Shown here piece after piece: positions 8,721-17,208 of a stretch of 38,258 nucleotides of DNA (position 1 is the stretch's first letter; the number at the start of each line of letters is the position of its first letter). The position numbers and the translations under genes are program-made. This stretch comes from Chthonomonadales bacterium (lineage in GTDB: Bacteria; Armatimonadota; Chthonomonadetes; Chthonomonadales; CAJBBX01), in NCBI GenBank assembly GCA_012517255.1, contig JAAYVH010000007.1, positions 1-38,258 of the forward strand, read 5' to 3'. The notes beneath the pieces are model-generated. The model ran no database searches and had not been told where the DNA came from. It worked only from the letters and a program-made list of their open reading frames with translations.

Positions 8721-10343
8721 TCAGTCCGCCCGGACCCGCGCTCCGTCCCGGAGGTTCTCCTTGCCCGACAGCACGACGCGCTGGCCGGCGGTCAGTCCCG
8801 AACGGATCTCCGTCTGCCGAACACCGGTGTACCCGACTACGACGACCTTGCGGCGTGCACGGTCGCCCTCGATCACCCAGACAACAGAATCCCCGTCGGC
8901 GGCTGCCACGGCATCGCTCGGCGCGATCAGCGCGTCGACAACGACGATCGTCTTGCCGCTGACGTGCACCTCCATGCCAGGCTTCAGCATGGCGCGCTCA
9001 GCCGAGGGCAGTCCATCCAACGAGACGCGCACACGCACAATGCGTGCGCCGGTCCGCACTTCCGTCTGAGGAACCGCCTCTCCGCCGATGCGCTCGATGC
9101 GACACCGAAACTCGCGGGCGGCGTAGGCAGGAGCGGTGACCGTCACCTCCTGGCCGACGCGCACCGGCGCAAGGTCCTGCTCGTCCACCTCCGCCATGAC
9201 CCAGGTGCGGCGGTCTTCGACGATCGAAAAGAGCGGCGCGCTGGGGTTGGCCATGTCGCCGGGATCGGCAAAGCGTCGGCCGACGATTCCGGCAAACGGC
9301 GCAACGATGCGGCGATCTGTCAGCGCTGCAATCGCCTGGCGAGCCGCCGATCTGCTCTGTGCGGCCCTGCTTTCGGCGGCGCGAGCCTCATCACGGGTGG
9401 CGGCGACCCGCATACGCGCAGCCATGGCTTCGGCGTAGGCTGCCTCAGCGGCCTTGCGCGCATTCGTCGCCTCGGCGGCTTGCTGTTCCTCTATGCCGAT
9501 CGCCTTCAGGTCGGCCTCTGCGGCCCGAAGCTGCGCTCGGGCGGCAGCCACGCGCGCGCGAGCAGCCTGAACCTGGTCCGACCTGGCGCCTTGCCGTAGA
9601 AGGCCGGCTGCCTGCTCGGAGGACTTCAGAGCTGCGACGGCACGACTGTGGGCCTCGCGGGCCGCGTCGGCATCGCGCTTCGATGCCGCGCCCGAGGCCT
9701 CGAGATCTTCGTAGCGGTTCAGCTCGGCGGTCGCGCGTCGCAGGGCGGCCCGGGCTGCCTCAACCTCGGCATCCGCCCTCGCGATCTCCTCAGGACGCGC
9801 GGGTTTGAGCAGGTCCTGCAAGCCGGCTTCGGAGGCCTCGAGATCAGCCCGCGCCGCCTCGACGGCTGCCGATCGGGACTCGCGAGCGCGCGTAACGGCG
9901 GCTCTGGCCTGCGTCTCGCGAGCCTTCGCGGCGGCAAGTTCGGCTCTGGCGCGGCCTTCACGGGCATCCTGCGCTGCACGGGCCTCCTCCAGAAGCGCGG
10001 AGCTTGCCGCCTGCTGGGCTTCAGCCATGCGGACGCCCGCGCGCGCCGCATCGGCGGCGGCTGCCTCGGAAGTCTGGCGCAGGACGGCGAGCGTCTGGCC
10101 TGAGGCGACTCGGTCGCCTTCCCGAACCAGCACATCGGTCACGACGCCGACGCTCGGAGCGGAGACCGACGCAGTGCGGGCCTCCACGTAACCAACCGCC
10201 GACCACTCGATTTCCAGAGGGCCGCGCCGGACCTCGGCTACCTTCACCGAGACGGGGGCATTGCCAGCGGCGATGCGCCAGGCGGCCACGCCGATCACTG
10301 CGGCGACGATGATGAGAGGCGCCGTGAGGCGACGGAGCTTCAT
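8721..10343 (-). CDS. HlyD/MacA-type periplasmic adaptor with long coiled coil
   Basis: The protein has 540 residues. Residues 1-27 are a membrane anchor (LTAPLIIVAAVIGVAAW). The first lipoyl half is at about 58-90 (SAPSVGVVTDVLVREGDRV) and the second at about 344-375 (RRIVAPFAGIVGRRFADPGDMA), separated by about 250 mostly Ala/Arg/Glu residues forming a long hairpin coiled coil (92-343). Two ARPEEIARADAEVEAARAAL-like modules lie inside. Beta-barrel and membrane-proximal domains follow (WVMAEVDEQDLAPVRVGQEV; MLKPGMEVHVSGK; VWVIEGDRARRKVVVVGYTG). The start overlaps the previous stop in an ATGA (10340-10343), so translation is probably coupled to the upstream 1070-residue protein. It works with the ATPase and permease genes downstream as a tripartite-like exporter. 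Confidence 0.93.
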   Translation of the reverse strand: MKLRRLTAPLIIVAAVIGVAAWRIAAGNAPVSVKVAEVRRGPLEIEWSAVGYVEARTASVSAPSVGVVTDVLVREGDRVASGQTLAVLRQTSEAAAADAARAGVRMAEAQQAASSALLEEARAAQDAREGRARAELAAAKARETQARAAVTRARESRSAAVEAARADLEASEAGLQDLLKPARPEEIARADAEVEAARAALRRATAELNRYEDLEASGAASKRDADAAREAHSRAVAALKSSEQAAGLLRQGARSDQVQAARARVAAARAQLRAAEADLKAIGIEEQQAAEATNARKAAEAAYAEAMAARMRVAATRDEARAAESRAAQSRSAARQAIAALTDRRIVAPFAGIVGRRFADPGDMANPSAPLFSIVEDRRTWVMAEVDEQDLAPVRVGQEVTVTAPAYAAREFRCRIERIGGEAVPQTEVRTGARIVRVRVSLDGLPSAERAMLKPGMEVHVSGKTIVVVDALIAPSDAVAAADGDSVVWVIEGDRARRKVVVVGYTGVRQTEIRSGLTAGQRVVLSGKENLRDGARVRAD

Positions 10344-13300
10344 CCGTCTGCGGCCCCATCCCTCGGCGAGGACGCGACGGGTCTGTGCTCACCCGATGGA
10401 GCGCCCGATCTGGACTTCAGCGGTTGCCGGTTTGGCACGGGAGCGATGCGTACGGAGGCGGCCTGCGACGCCTTGACGGTCAGTTTGCCCTCGGGAGCCG
10501 GTTGGACCCGGCTCTTGCCATCTACCGTCACGGTGTAGTCGGCTCCGGGCCTGAGGCCGGAGATCGTCATGGTCGCGCCGCGGGAACAGCGGAGAGCGAT
10601 GCCGGCAACGTCCCACCGCTCGACGACCACATCCACGCCTTCGTGCTCCGGTTCGACCGTCAGCGGAACCTGGCGCACGGTCGTGCCGGCGCCGGTGAAC
10701 CCTATAGCGGGATCTCCGCGCCGAACCGTGTTGCGCCCCGGGGCGAACGCGGCCGGAGCCTTCAAGCGCCATGTGCCGGAGGCGGCTGCATCCATCACCA
10801 GAAAGCCGTTCACATCGCGCAACGACCGGATGTCGCCGCTGCATTCGGCTCGCGTCACCATCAGTTCGGGCTGCTGTCCGTCTCGATGCGGGACGGTGAA
10901 GATGAACCGGTAGCCCCCGTGCTCGTCTGGCTGAACCTGATAGCCGTCGCCGCCGTGCACCTGATGGTCCTGCCAGACGCCGTTCATCCAGAGGAGCGGG
11001 ACCTTCCATCCCTGGAAGCCGTCAACGATCATCGGCAGATCGCCGTGGCCGCCCTCAAGCCTGAATGCGGCGACATCCTCGCGGGCGCGCACATGGGGCG
11101 GGTAGTCGGACACCTTCTGGCCCCGTGTCACCGTGGTGGTGACCGGCTTCAGGCCAAACCGGACGCGTTCGCGCTCGGCTTTGAAACCCGGAGGCGTGGG
11201 CTCGCCGTGCGGCATGAGCATGATCTCGGCCTCGAGCCAGTCGCCGGGCTGCAGCTCGAGCCGTTCGGCATTCACGGTAAGCCACGACGAGGCGTCCTGC
11301 GCATCGAAGGCCGCAGAGAACGCCGGCCGATCGTACTCCTTGCCGCCGAGCCGCGCCTTGAAGCTCCGCACAAGGGCGAGCACGTTGTACTTCTCGCCGG
11401 GGCCTTCGCAAGCCATGAAGGGCGCCTCGGACGACATGGGCTCGCCGAGGATCACGAAATCGCCAGATGGCGGCACCTCGCGCTGAATCGTCTCACCGTC
11501 GGGACCAGTCCAGAGCAGCATTTCATTGCGCCATCGAAAGTGGTTGATGTTGAGCCATCGGAAGTTGCGGCGCGCATCGCCTTCGATGGCGCACGGCTGA
11601 TCCCAGTCATACCGCAGACGCACCATGGTGCGCGCCTCATCGCGCTGCGGAGCTTCCCATGCCTCGACGGTCGCTCGGGCGGTTCTGTCCGATGTATGGA
11701 AGTGCATGGTGAAGCGCGCGAGGTTGGGTGCGATGCTGTCGAAGACGGTGCGCTCGTAGCACAGGCGCCCTTTGGCCCCGTTATACTGCAGCCAGCCCGG
11801 CCAGTGCTGACAGTCGTGCTGCGGCTGTCCCGGCCAGAACGGGCCCGACATGGGCCGGAAGTCGGGGATATGGAAGATGGCGCCCTTGGCCGCCATCCAG
11901 TCCATAGACCAGCACGTCGTCTCCGACGCGCCGGTCGAGCAGTGCCAGTAGATCAGGAAGAACCGAATGGAGGAGACCTGCTTCAGCGGCCATATGCCCC
12001 ATCCGTGTGTGAGGGGATGGACGGTGAAACGCCTGCGCTCGTTGGCGTTGAGGCGAAGAGCGAAGTATACGTCGCCGTAAGCCGTGTCGTCGGGCTCTTC
12101 CATCTCGCCCGCGAAGTTCTTGCACACGAATCCCGGCACGGGCAGCGGGAACCCGTGGGGATCGGTAAGGACCCCGGCCTCGAGGTTGCCCGTACTGGTG
12201 GCCAGTCTCATCAGGACGTCGCGCGGCAGCGTGTCGTTGGTCACGTCGAACGCGGCAGCCATGCGCCGCGTCGGATTGTGGAACGATGGATCGAACGCGA
12301 AGGCCGGACCGTTGTGGGCCAGGGTCGCGGTATAGATGCCGGCCGCAGGGTCGTAGCCGGCCCAGTGTCCGCCCTGGATTCTGACAGAGCCCTCGGCAAG
12401 CGGCTGCAGCTCCGACTGCATCTGCTGTTCGGGTGAGCGCCCGTCCGAAGGCTTCACGACGATCCACGCCGAACTCGCAGGCAGCGCTATCTCGCCTTCC
12501 GTGATGACGGCGCCCGGCGCGGCCAAGCCGGCAACGGACGTCCGGCCTTTGCCCAGCGCAAACAGGGCGCGACCGTTCGCGGTCGCCCTGGTCGGGGCGG
12601 CATCCGGATCGAGGATCACGCGCTCCGGGGCAGCTCTTGCTTCCGGCGCCGCAAGTTTCACCTCGATGCCCAGACGCTCCGGCTGAGCATGCAGCACGAT
12701 CTCGCCCCGAATCGGTTCAGGGCGAGACTCCCGGGGTCCGAAGACACGCACGGACGCCACGTCTGCCGTGCCGCTCTCGCCCGGAGGATCGAACCGGAGC
12801 GCGGTGATCCGCTCTCGCGACTCGATGGCAATGTCGTAGTCATGCCATGCGCTGTCGGCGATCACCGGGAACGTCGCCACGTTCGTGCCTGCGATGGCTC
12901 CGCCGTCGGTCGCCCAGTAGATCGCGCCTCCCCCTGAAGTTCCAGTTCGCAAGCGGAGCCTGACCGTGATCGGGCCGCGAACGTCGAGCCCGGGCAGGCT
13001 CATGTGCGGATCGGCTCCCGTCATGGCTATCCGCATCGCACCGTCCGGCGCACGACCCAGCGTGATGTTGTTGATGGCTAGACACTCGCCGTTGTCGTCG
13101 GCAAAGTCCCACGCCTTCAGGGGCGGCGTCTCAGGCTCCGCATAGGCGTGCAGGTCCTCGTCCGACAGCATGGGTATGTCCAGGATGTGGGCGTCATAGT
13201 AGTGCGGCCCCGCGTTCCAGACGTTCATACGCGCCCGGGCGCTCGTGGCAGGTTGCCAGCGCTGGCCTCGCCACACCTTCCAGACAGGCGTGATCCCAGG

Positions 13301-13552
13301 AGGGGCTGGGCGGAACGTCGCCCCTTTCGGATCCCTGGCGGAGATGCTCATCCCGTCAGGCCCAAGCAGTTCGCTATCGTCTACGCTCAGCGAGAGAATG
13401 CGAGCGGGCAAGGTGCCCACCCGGCATCGGTAGCGCGCTCCTTCAACCACCACGACATCGCGCTGTTCGGGATCCTCCCAGCGTACCGTCACGGCGGGTA
13501 TCTGGGATGGCGCCGGGCCGGTCCACGCGGCTGGGGCCAATGGCAGCAACAT
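10340..13552 (-). CDS. Large multi-domain, probably secreted protein of unknown function
   Basis: The protein has 1070 residues from the ATG at 13552, preceded by GGAGG 8 bases upstream; a GTG at 13612, one base after the previous stop, is the alternative. The ATG start gives a weak signal-like start (MLLPLAPAAWTGPAPS). Composition is beta-rich and tryptophan-rich. A region around residues 180-270 (ITVRLRLRTGTSGGGAIYWATDGG, then SAWHDYDIAI) resembles carbohydrate-binding beta-sandwiches. The middle (WSMDWMAAKGAIFHIPDF, WPGWLQYNGAKGRLCYERTVFDSIAPNLARF) looks like an enzyme-like or galactose-mutarotase-like core. The C-terminus has a fibronectin-like strand set (GLRPGADYTVTVDGKS). I do not recognise the family. 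It is translationally coupled by ATGA to the efflux adaptor gene, so it may be substrate or partner of that exporter, which is inference only. Confidence 0.7.
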   Translation of the reverse strand: MLLPLAPAAWTGPAPSQIPAVTVRWEDPEQRDVVVVEGARYRCRVGTLPARILSLSVDDSELLGPDGMSISARDPKGATFRPAPPGITPVWKVWRGQRWQPATSARARMNVWNAGPHYYDAHILDIPMLSDEDLHAYAEPETPPLKAWDFADDNGECLAINNITLGRAPDGAMRIAMTGADPHMSLPGLDVRGPITVRLRLRTGTSGGGAIYWATDGGAIAGTNVATFPVIADSAWHDYDIAIESRERITALRFDPPGESGTADVASVRVFGPRESRPEPIRGEIVLHAQPERLGIEVKLAAPEARAAPERVILDPDAAPTRATANGRALFALGKGRTSVAGLAAPGAVITEGEIALPASSAWIVVKPSDGRSPEQQMQSELQPLAEGSVRIQGGHWAGYDPAAGIYTATLAHNGPAFAFDPSFHNPTRRMAAAFDVTNDTLPRDVLMRLATSTGNLEAGVLTDPHGFPLPVPGFVCKNFAGEMEEPDDTAYGDVYFALRLNANERRRFTVHPLTHGWGIWPLKQVSSIRFFLIYWHCSTGASETTCWSMDWMAAKGAIFHIPDFRPMSGPFWPGQPQHDCQHWPGWLQYNGAKGRLCYERTVFDSIAPNLARFTMHFHTSDRTARATVEAWEAPQRDEARTMVRLRYDWDQPCAIEGDARRNFRWLNINHFRWRNEMLLWTGPDGETIQREVPPSGDFVILGEPMSSEAPFMACEGPGEKYNVLALVRSFKARLGGKEYDRPAFSAAFDAQDASSWLTVNAERLELQPGDWLEAEIMLMPHGEPTPPGFKAERERVRFGLKPVTTTVTRGQKVSDYPPHVRAREDVAAFRLEGGHGDLPMIVDGFQGWKVPLLWMNGVWQDHQVHGGDGYQVQPDEHGGYRFIFTVPHRDGQQPELMVTRAECSGDIRSLRDVNGFLVMDAAASGTWRLKAPAAFAPGRNTVRRGDPAIGFTGAGTTVRQVPLTVEPEHEGVDVVVERWDVAGIALRCSRGATMTISGLRPGADYTVTVDGKSRVQPAPEGKLTVKASQAASVRIAPVPNRQPLKSRSGAPSGEHRPVASSPRDGAADG

Positions 13553-13613
13553 GTTCGGTTCCTCCGGGTCTCCGTTCGCCCACAGGACGAGCCTATCCTG
13601 CCCGGGCGCCACG

Positions 13614-14489
13614 TCATCCGGAGGCGCCGACTACATTCGGAGTTTCGGCAGCGGCCTCGGCGCTCGGCTGATCCGGAGCCTCGTCGGCATCCACGGGCCT
13701 GACGAGCATCTCGACCGGGCCCGATGGACCGGATTCCACTGGACGGAGCAGAATGTCGGCGTCGGCAACTTCCACGGGACGCAACAGAGTCTGTGCCGCT
13801 CGCACGGCCTCTGCGCGCACCCGCATGGCAGGAAGAACCTCGGCGGCGCGGGCGATCACCTCGGGGGCGGCGCCTTTGACATGACCATCGGCGATGCGCT
13901 CGACCACGACGACCGAGTCGGGGTCGCCGATCTGCTCATAGGCGCCGAGAATCGCGAGGGCGAGATCGGCCTTCCGCCGCTTCAGCAGCGCGCGATCGAG
14001 ACAGCGCCGCTGGTCGGGCGTGAGCAGGGCATGGTCCGTCGCCAGCAGTCTGGGCAGCAGGCGCACCAGCGCATCCTCAACCTCCCTCTGAACGACCTTG
14101 TCCTGATACTCGAGGGCCTCGGCAAGGCGCCCCACGCCGCGCTTGTCGTCGTATCGTGCCAGCACCCGCGCGGCATCTTTCTGGATCTGCGTCGCGGCGA
14201 AGAGCGCCACCCACGCACCGGTCATGCCGGTGAAGGACGACACTTTCTCACCGTTCCCTGATGCCGCCAGGAGGATCATCAGCAATATGTAGCAACAGAC
14301 AACGGCAATGCCTATCTTCTTGCGCTTGGCGCGATTGACCGACTCCTTCTCGAGCATCTCGAGGAGAGCGTTCACCGCTTCCGGTCCCATGGCCGCGAGC
14401 TCGCGCTCCGCCGCCTCTCTGACGGCCGGCTTCTTGCTCCTCAATCGTTGAAGGAGTTTCGGGTCGATCGGGTATGCGTTCCTGTTCAT
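13614..14489 (-). CDS. HEAT-like membrane protein with C-terminal LLRPVE motif repeats
   Basis: The protein has 291 residues from the ATG at 14489; the longer reading to 15347 overlaps two plus-strand genes and is spurious. Residues 10-48 (LLQRLRSKKPAVREAAERELAAMG) look like a HEAT helix pair. Two hydrophobic segments follow (about 58-77 and 86-100), then more HEAT-like helices (102-225). The tail carries three similar motifs, TLLRPVE (234-240), ILLRPVE (246-252) and MLVRPVD (261-267), in an acidic, proline-rich, probably unstructured context. No enzyme motif is seen. It is the first gene of the minus-strand run that leads into the exporter; the next start lies within about 60 bases. It is divergent from the CoA-binding gene. 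Confidence 0.75.
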   Translation of the reverse strand: MNRNAYPIDPKLLQRLRSKKPAVREAAERELAAMGPEAVNALLEMLEKESVNRAKRKKIGIAVVCCYILLMILLAASGNGEKVSSFTGMTGAWVALFAATQIQKDAARVLARYDDKRGVGRLAEALEYQDKVVQREVEDALVRLLPRLLATDHALLTPDQRRCLDRALLKRRKADLALAILGAYEQIGDPDSVVVVERIADGHVKGAAPEVIARAAEVLPAMRVRAEAVRAAQTLLRPVEVADADILLRPVESGPSGPVEMLVRPVDADEAPDQPSAEAAAETPNVVGASG

Positions 14490-14558
14490 GGACGGGGTCC
14501 CCGAGTACAGACGGGCGCCCTGTTGTCGCGGTTTCACGATCGACAAACGCGCGGCCCC

Positions 14559-14587
14559 TTGACACAGGGCTGACGCTGGCTTAATAT
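14559..14587 (+). promoter_or_regulatory. Near-consensus sigma70-type promoter for CoA-binding protein gene
   Basis: TTGACA (14559-14564), a 17-base spacer and TAATAT (14582-14587) match the housekeeping consensus at 11 of 12 positions. Transcription would start near 14594 and give a leader of about 90 bases before the ATG at 14685. In this GC-rich sequence such a match is unlikely by chance. It lies in the intergenic region divergent from the HEAT-like gene. Confidence 0.75.
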
Positions 14588-14684
14588 GTGCCGGATCCCC
14601 CCGGCTCATCGCGCGTCGGCGACGCCGACGGTGCATGGGCGAGGCTCGGAAGTTCGTTCTATTCTGCGGGTGCGAGGCGCTCCT

Positions 14685-15101
14685 ATGTCCTATACGCCGT
14701 TCCAATCGGTCATCAGCGAGATTCTGCAGTGCCGCTCTTTCGCGGTCGTCGGAGTGTCGCGAGACCCGGCCAAGTACGGCCACATGGTCTATGCCACGCT
14801 CAAGGATCTCGGCTACACGGTGTTTCCGATCAACCCATCCACGGACACTATCGGCGACGACATCGTGTATCCCCGGCTGGAGACGCTGCCGGAGACTCCC
14901 GATTGCGTGGTGACGGTTGTCCCGCCCGCCGCCACCGAGCACGTTGCGCGGACTGCGGGGCGCATGGGCATACGCTACATGTGGATGCAACCCGGGTCGG
15001 AGTCCGAGGCGGCCGTGAATGCTGCCCATGCGGCAGGGCTCCGGGTCGTGTACGGCGGCCCATGCATCATGGTGGCGGCCAAGACGCGCAAGAAGCCGTA
15101 A
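14685..15101 (+). CDS. CoA-binding domain protein (YccU-type)
   Basis: The protein has 138 residues. The ATG at 14685 follows GCGAGG; the in-frame ATG at 14586 lies inside the promoter -10 element and cannot be the start. It is a complete single-domain Rossmann protein: FAVVGVSRDPAKYGH (19-33), then YTVFPINPSTDTIGDDIVYPRLETLPETPDCVVTVVPP, RMGIRYMWMQPGSESEAA and a final GLRVVYGGPCIMV. This matches the CoA_binding_2 family, which resembles the N-terminal domain of succinyl-CoA synthetase alpha. These proteins bind CoA, and their cellular role is generally unsettled. Genes on either side give no pathway clue. Confidence 0.93.
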   Translation: MSYTPFQSVISEILQCRSFAVVGVSRDPAKYGHMVYATLKDLGYTVFPINPSTDTIGDDIVYPRLETLPETPDCVVTVVPPAATEHVARTAGRMGIRYMWMQPGSESEAAVNAAHAAGLRVVYGGPCIMVAAKTRKKP

Positions 15102-15102
15102 T

Positions 15103-15123
15103 CCGCTCGCGCTGTGCGAGCGG
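15103..15123 (+). terminator. Hairpin immediately after the CoA-binding gene, possible weak terminator
   Basis: CCGCTCGC (15103-15110) and GCGAGCGG (15116-15123) form a perfect 8-bp stem with a 5-base loop, starting one base after the stop codon. No T-run follows, so intrinsic termination would be weak. It may instead protect the 3' end or separate expression of the next gene. Confidence 0.45.
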
Positions 15124-15137
15124 CCATTCAACCTGAG

Positions 15138-15157
15138 CGCACGCTGATCAGCGTGCG
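15138..15157. promoter_or_regulatory. Perfect 20-bp palindrome just before a ribosome binding site
   Basis: CGCACGCTGATCAGCGTGCG is a complete palindrome with no loop. It runs directly into the GAGGAG ribosome site (15157-15162) of the barrel protein at 15169. As DNA it has the form of an operator for a homodimeric repressor. As RNA it would fold next to the ribosome site and could modulate translation. No promoter is evident between this point and the previous gene. Confidence 0.55.
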
Positions 15158-15168
15158 AGGAGTGTGCC

Positions 15169-16056
15169 ATGCGAGCCCTATGCCTTGCGCTGTGCGCCGT
15201 TGCAATGGTCCATGTCGCTCCTGCCCTTGCCGAGGATGAGCCCGAGAGCAAACGGCCCGGCCTGCGCGCCGGCGCCGACATCTTCTTCGGCCTGTCGAAC
15301 ATCGCCGGTCCCACGCGACGCATCACGGACCGCCAGTGGGCGGCCATCGAAACCTTTGAGCCGTCGGTCGTCTACCTCGACTGGGTCGGTCATGGAGACA
15401 ACGAGGCGCGCCTCTCCATCGGGATCGGCGACGTCTATACAGGCAGCGATCGAAGCACGCGACAGCCGGTGGAGTGTCTCTGGCGGACGCCTGCAAGCTC
15501 CGGATCCCTGACGCTGGGCAAGCACTATGTGCCCTTCGGGCAGCAGGAGTGGGAGTACGAGACGCGGTGGGGCGGCATGCTTGAAGCCGATCTCGCCGGC
15601 GCTGAACTCGCGCTGTCGTTGACCCACAACCCCGACACGCAGGCCGTCAACGCAATGGTCCGCCTGAGCCGCCAGTTCGGAGGCGGCGTGGAGGCGGGGC
15701 TTTCGGCGGCTGCCGGTCGAGGATGGAGCTACTCGACCAGTCACGCTGTGGGCTACTGTCTCGATGTCGTCGCCGAAATGGGGAGCGTCACTCTGACGGG
15801 TGAAGGGCTGATCGCCGATGGCGCTCAGGGGCGGTACAGCTTCGGGTTCATCAAGGCCATGAGCGAGGTGAAGGCCGGCTGGCGGCCCTATGTCGGCGCC
15901 TACTACGGTCACGACGAGGCCGACGAGATGGGCGAACTGCGCAGCGGTGTAGCCGGCGTCGAGATCGACGTCACGCCGAACCTGATGATCGAGCCCGGTC
16001 TGGGGCGCGCATCGGGCCGCAATGTCTGGTGGCTGACCGCCCGCGCCAGGTTCTGA
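15169..16056 (+). CDS. Outer-membrane beta-barrel-like protein
   Basis: The protein has 295 residues with a GAGGAG ribosome site six bases before the ATG. Residues 1-21 (MRALCLALCAVAMVHVAPALA) form a clear signal peptide. The mature chain is made of alternating strands with glycine and aromatic girdles (RLSIGIGDVYTG, GSLTLGKHYVPFGQQEWEYET, LAGAELALSLTHN, AVNAMVRLSRQFGGGVEAGLSAAAG, GWRPYVGAYYGHDE). It ends in WWLTARARF, a terminal Phe after alternating residues, as required for Bam-dependent barrels. This indicates a diderm cell envelope. The KHYVPFGQQ part resembles porin-type proteins; substrate unknown. It is preceded by the 20-bp palindrome. Confidence 0.75.
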   Translation: MRALCLALCAVAMVHVAPALAEDEPESKRPGLRAGADIFFGLSNIAGPTRRITDRQWAAIETFEPSVVYLDWVGHGDNEARLSIGIGDVYTGSDRSTRQPVECLWRTPASSGSLTLGKHYVPFGQQEWEYETRWGGMLEADLAGAELALSLTHNPDTQAVNAMVRLSRQFGGGVEAGLSAAAGRGWSYSTSHAVGYCLDVVAEMGSVTLTGEGLIADGAQGRYSFGFIKAMSEVKAGWRPYVGAYYGHDEADEMGELRSGVAGVEIDVTPNLMIEPGLGRASGRNVWWLTARARF

Positions 16057-16087
16057 CCGCAGCCTCAGGCAACCGCCCAGGCGTCGC

Positions 16088-16117
16088 TTGACCCTGCGCC
16101 GAACGGTCGGTTACAAT
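16088..16117 (+). promoter_or_regulatory. Probable sigma70-type promoter of argC
   Basis: TTGACC (16088-16093), an 18-base spacer and TACAAT (16112-16117) lie 31 bases before the argC ATG. The leader would be about 25 bases and contains AAGGG upstream of the start. This gives the arginine pair its own transcription start, separate from the barrel gene that ends at 16056. Confidence 0.65.
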
Positions 16118-16148
16118 CGGGCCGGCATATGGCGAAGGGAAACGATAC

Positions 16149-17198
16149 ATGAACGTGGCGATACTGGGCGCATCGGGGTACGGCGGCGGCGAACTGCTGC
16201 GCCTGCTTGGCGGGCACCCTGAGACAAAGATAGCGGTTGCCACGTCCCGCACGCATGCCGGTCAGCGCGTCGAGGCGGCGTTCCCCGGAATGGCCAAGCG
16301 TCTCGATGTGACCTTCCGGGAGAGCGCCGCGCCAGAAGAACTCGCGGAATGCGCGGTGGTCTTTCTCGCGCGCGACAACGGCGTAGCCATGCGCGAAGTG
16401 CCTGGTCTGCTCGATCTCGGCTGCAAGGTGATCGACCTGAGCGCCGACTTTCGGCTCCGCGACACCGCCGTATACGACGCCTTCTACACAGGGCCGCATG
16501 CCGCGCCGGACCTGTTGCGCGAGGCGGTCTACGGCATGCCTGAGCTGCACCGCGACGCCATTCGGAACGCCCGAATCGTCGGCAATCCCGGCTGCTACAC
16601 CACCGCCGCCATCCTGGGCCTTGCGCCGCTGCTGGCGCTCGATCGGAACGAGCCCACGGTGGACCGGTCGTCGCTCATCGTGGACGCGAAGTCGGGCATC
16701 TCCGGCTCTGGTCGGAGCAGGTTCGGGCTGGCAACGCACTTCTCGGAGGCCAACGAGAACGCGCGCGCCTACAACATCGCCGGCGCCCACCGGCATACGC
16801 CGGAGATCGAGCAGGAACTGTCGCTTGTGGCAGGCGAACCGATCGCCATCACCTTCACGCCCCATGTAGTGCCCATGACCCGCGGAATCATCGCTACCTG
16901 CTATGCGACGTTGCGACGGCCAGTCTCGACAGACGATCTGCTGGCATCCTACAGGGATTTCTATGCCGACGAGCCGTTCGCGCACGTGACCGACGCACTC
17001 CCCGAGACCAAGCATACGCTCGGCAGCAACATGCTGCACATCGGCCTCAGGGTAGATCAGCGCGTTCGACGCGTCACGGTGGTCTCGTGTCTCGACAACC
17101 TCGGCAAGGGTATGGCAGGGCAGGCGGTGCAGAACATGAACATCATGTGCGGGTTCGACGAGACGACCGGTCTGAACGCTCCCGGCCTCTGGCCTTAG
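16149..17198 (+). CDS. argC: N-acetyl-gamma-glutamyl-phosphate reductase
   Basis: The protein has 349 residues, the usual length. It catalyses NADPH-dependent reduction of N-acetylglutamyl phosphate to the semialdehyde, the third step of arginine biosynthesis, in the cytoplasm. The N-terminal Rossmann motif is ILGASGYGGGELLRLL (5-20). The catalytic cysteine is Cys149 in IVGNPGCYTT. The dimer and substrate region AKSGISGSGR and the later histidine in FTPHVVPMTRGI are intact, as is the C-terminal NLGKGMAGQAVQNMNIMCG. The start has AAGGG upstream. The stop is 10 bases before argJ, so both are one transcript. Confidence 0.98.
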   Translation: MNVAILGASGYGGGELLRLLGGHPETKIAVATSRTHAGQRVEAAFPGMAKRLDVTFRESAAPEELAECAVVFLARDNGVAMREVPGLLDLGCKVIDLSADFRLRDTAVYDAFYTGPHAAPDLLREAVYGMPELHRDAIRNARIVGNPGCYTTAAILGLAPLLALDRNEPTVDRSSLIVDAKSGISGSGRSRFGLATHFSEANENARAYNIAGAHRHTPEIEQELSLVAGEPIAITFTPHVVPMTRGIIATCYATLRRPVSTDDLLASYRDFYADEPFAHVTDALPETKHTLGSNMLHIGLRVDQRVRRVTVVSCLDNLGKGMAGQAVQNMNIMCGFDETTGLNAPGLWP

Positions 17199-17208
17199 GC
17201 GCGATGGC

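Noticed and set aside
10385-12436. Plus-strand open frame of 683 codons
   Set aside because: It is antisense to the 1070-residue gene, with the same low-complexity composition and no recognisable domain.
14523-14546. TTGTCG...CGACAA inverted 6-mers upstream of the HEAT-like gene
   Set aside because: Arms are too short and the spacing too loose to claim an operator.
14490-15347. Extension of the HEAT-like gene upstream to 15347
   Set aside because: It would run antisense through the CoA-binding gene and its promoter; residues before the ATG at 14489 are low-complexity.
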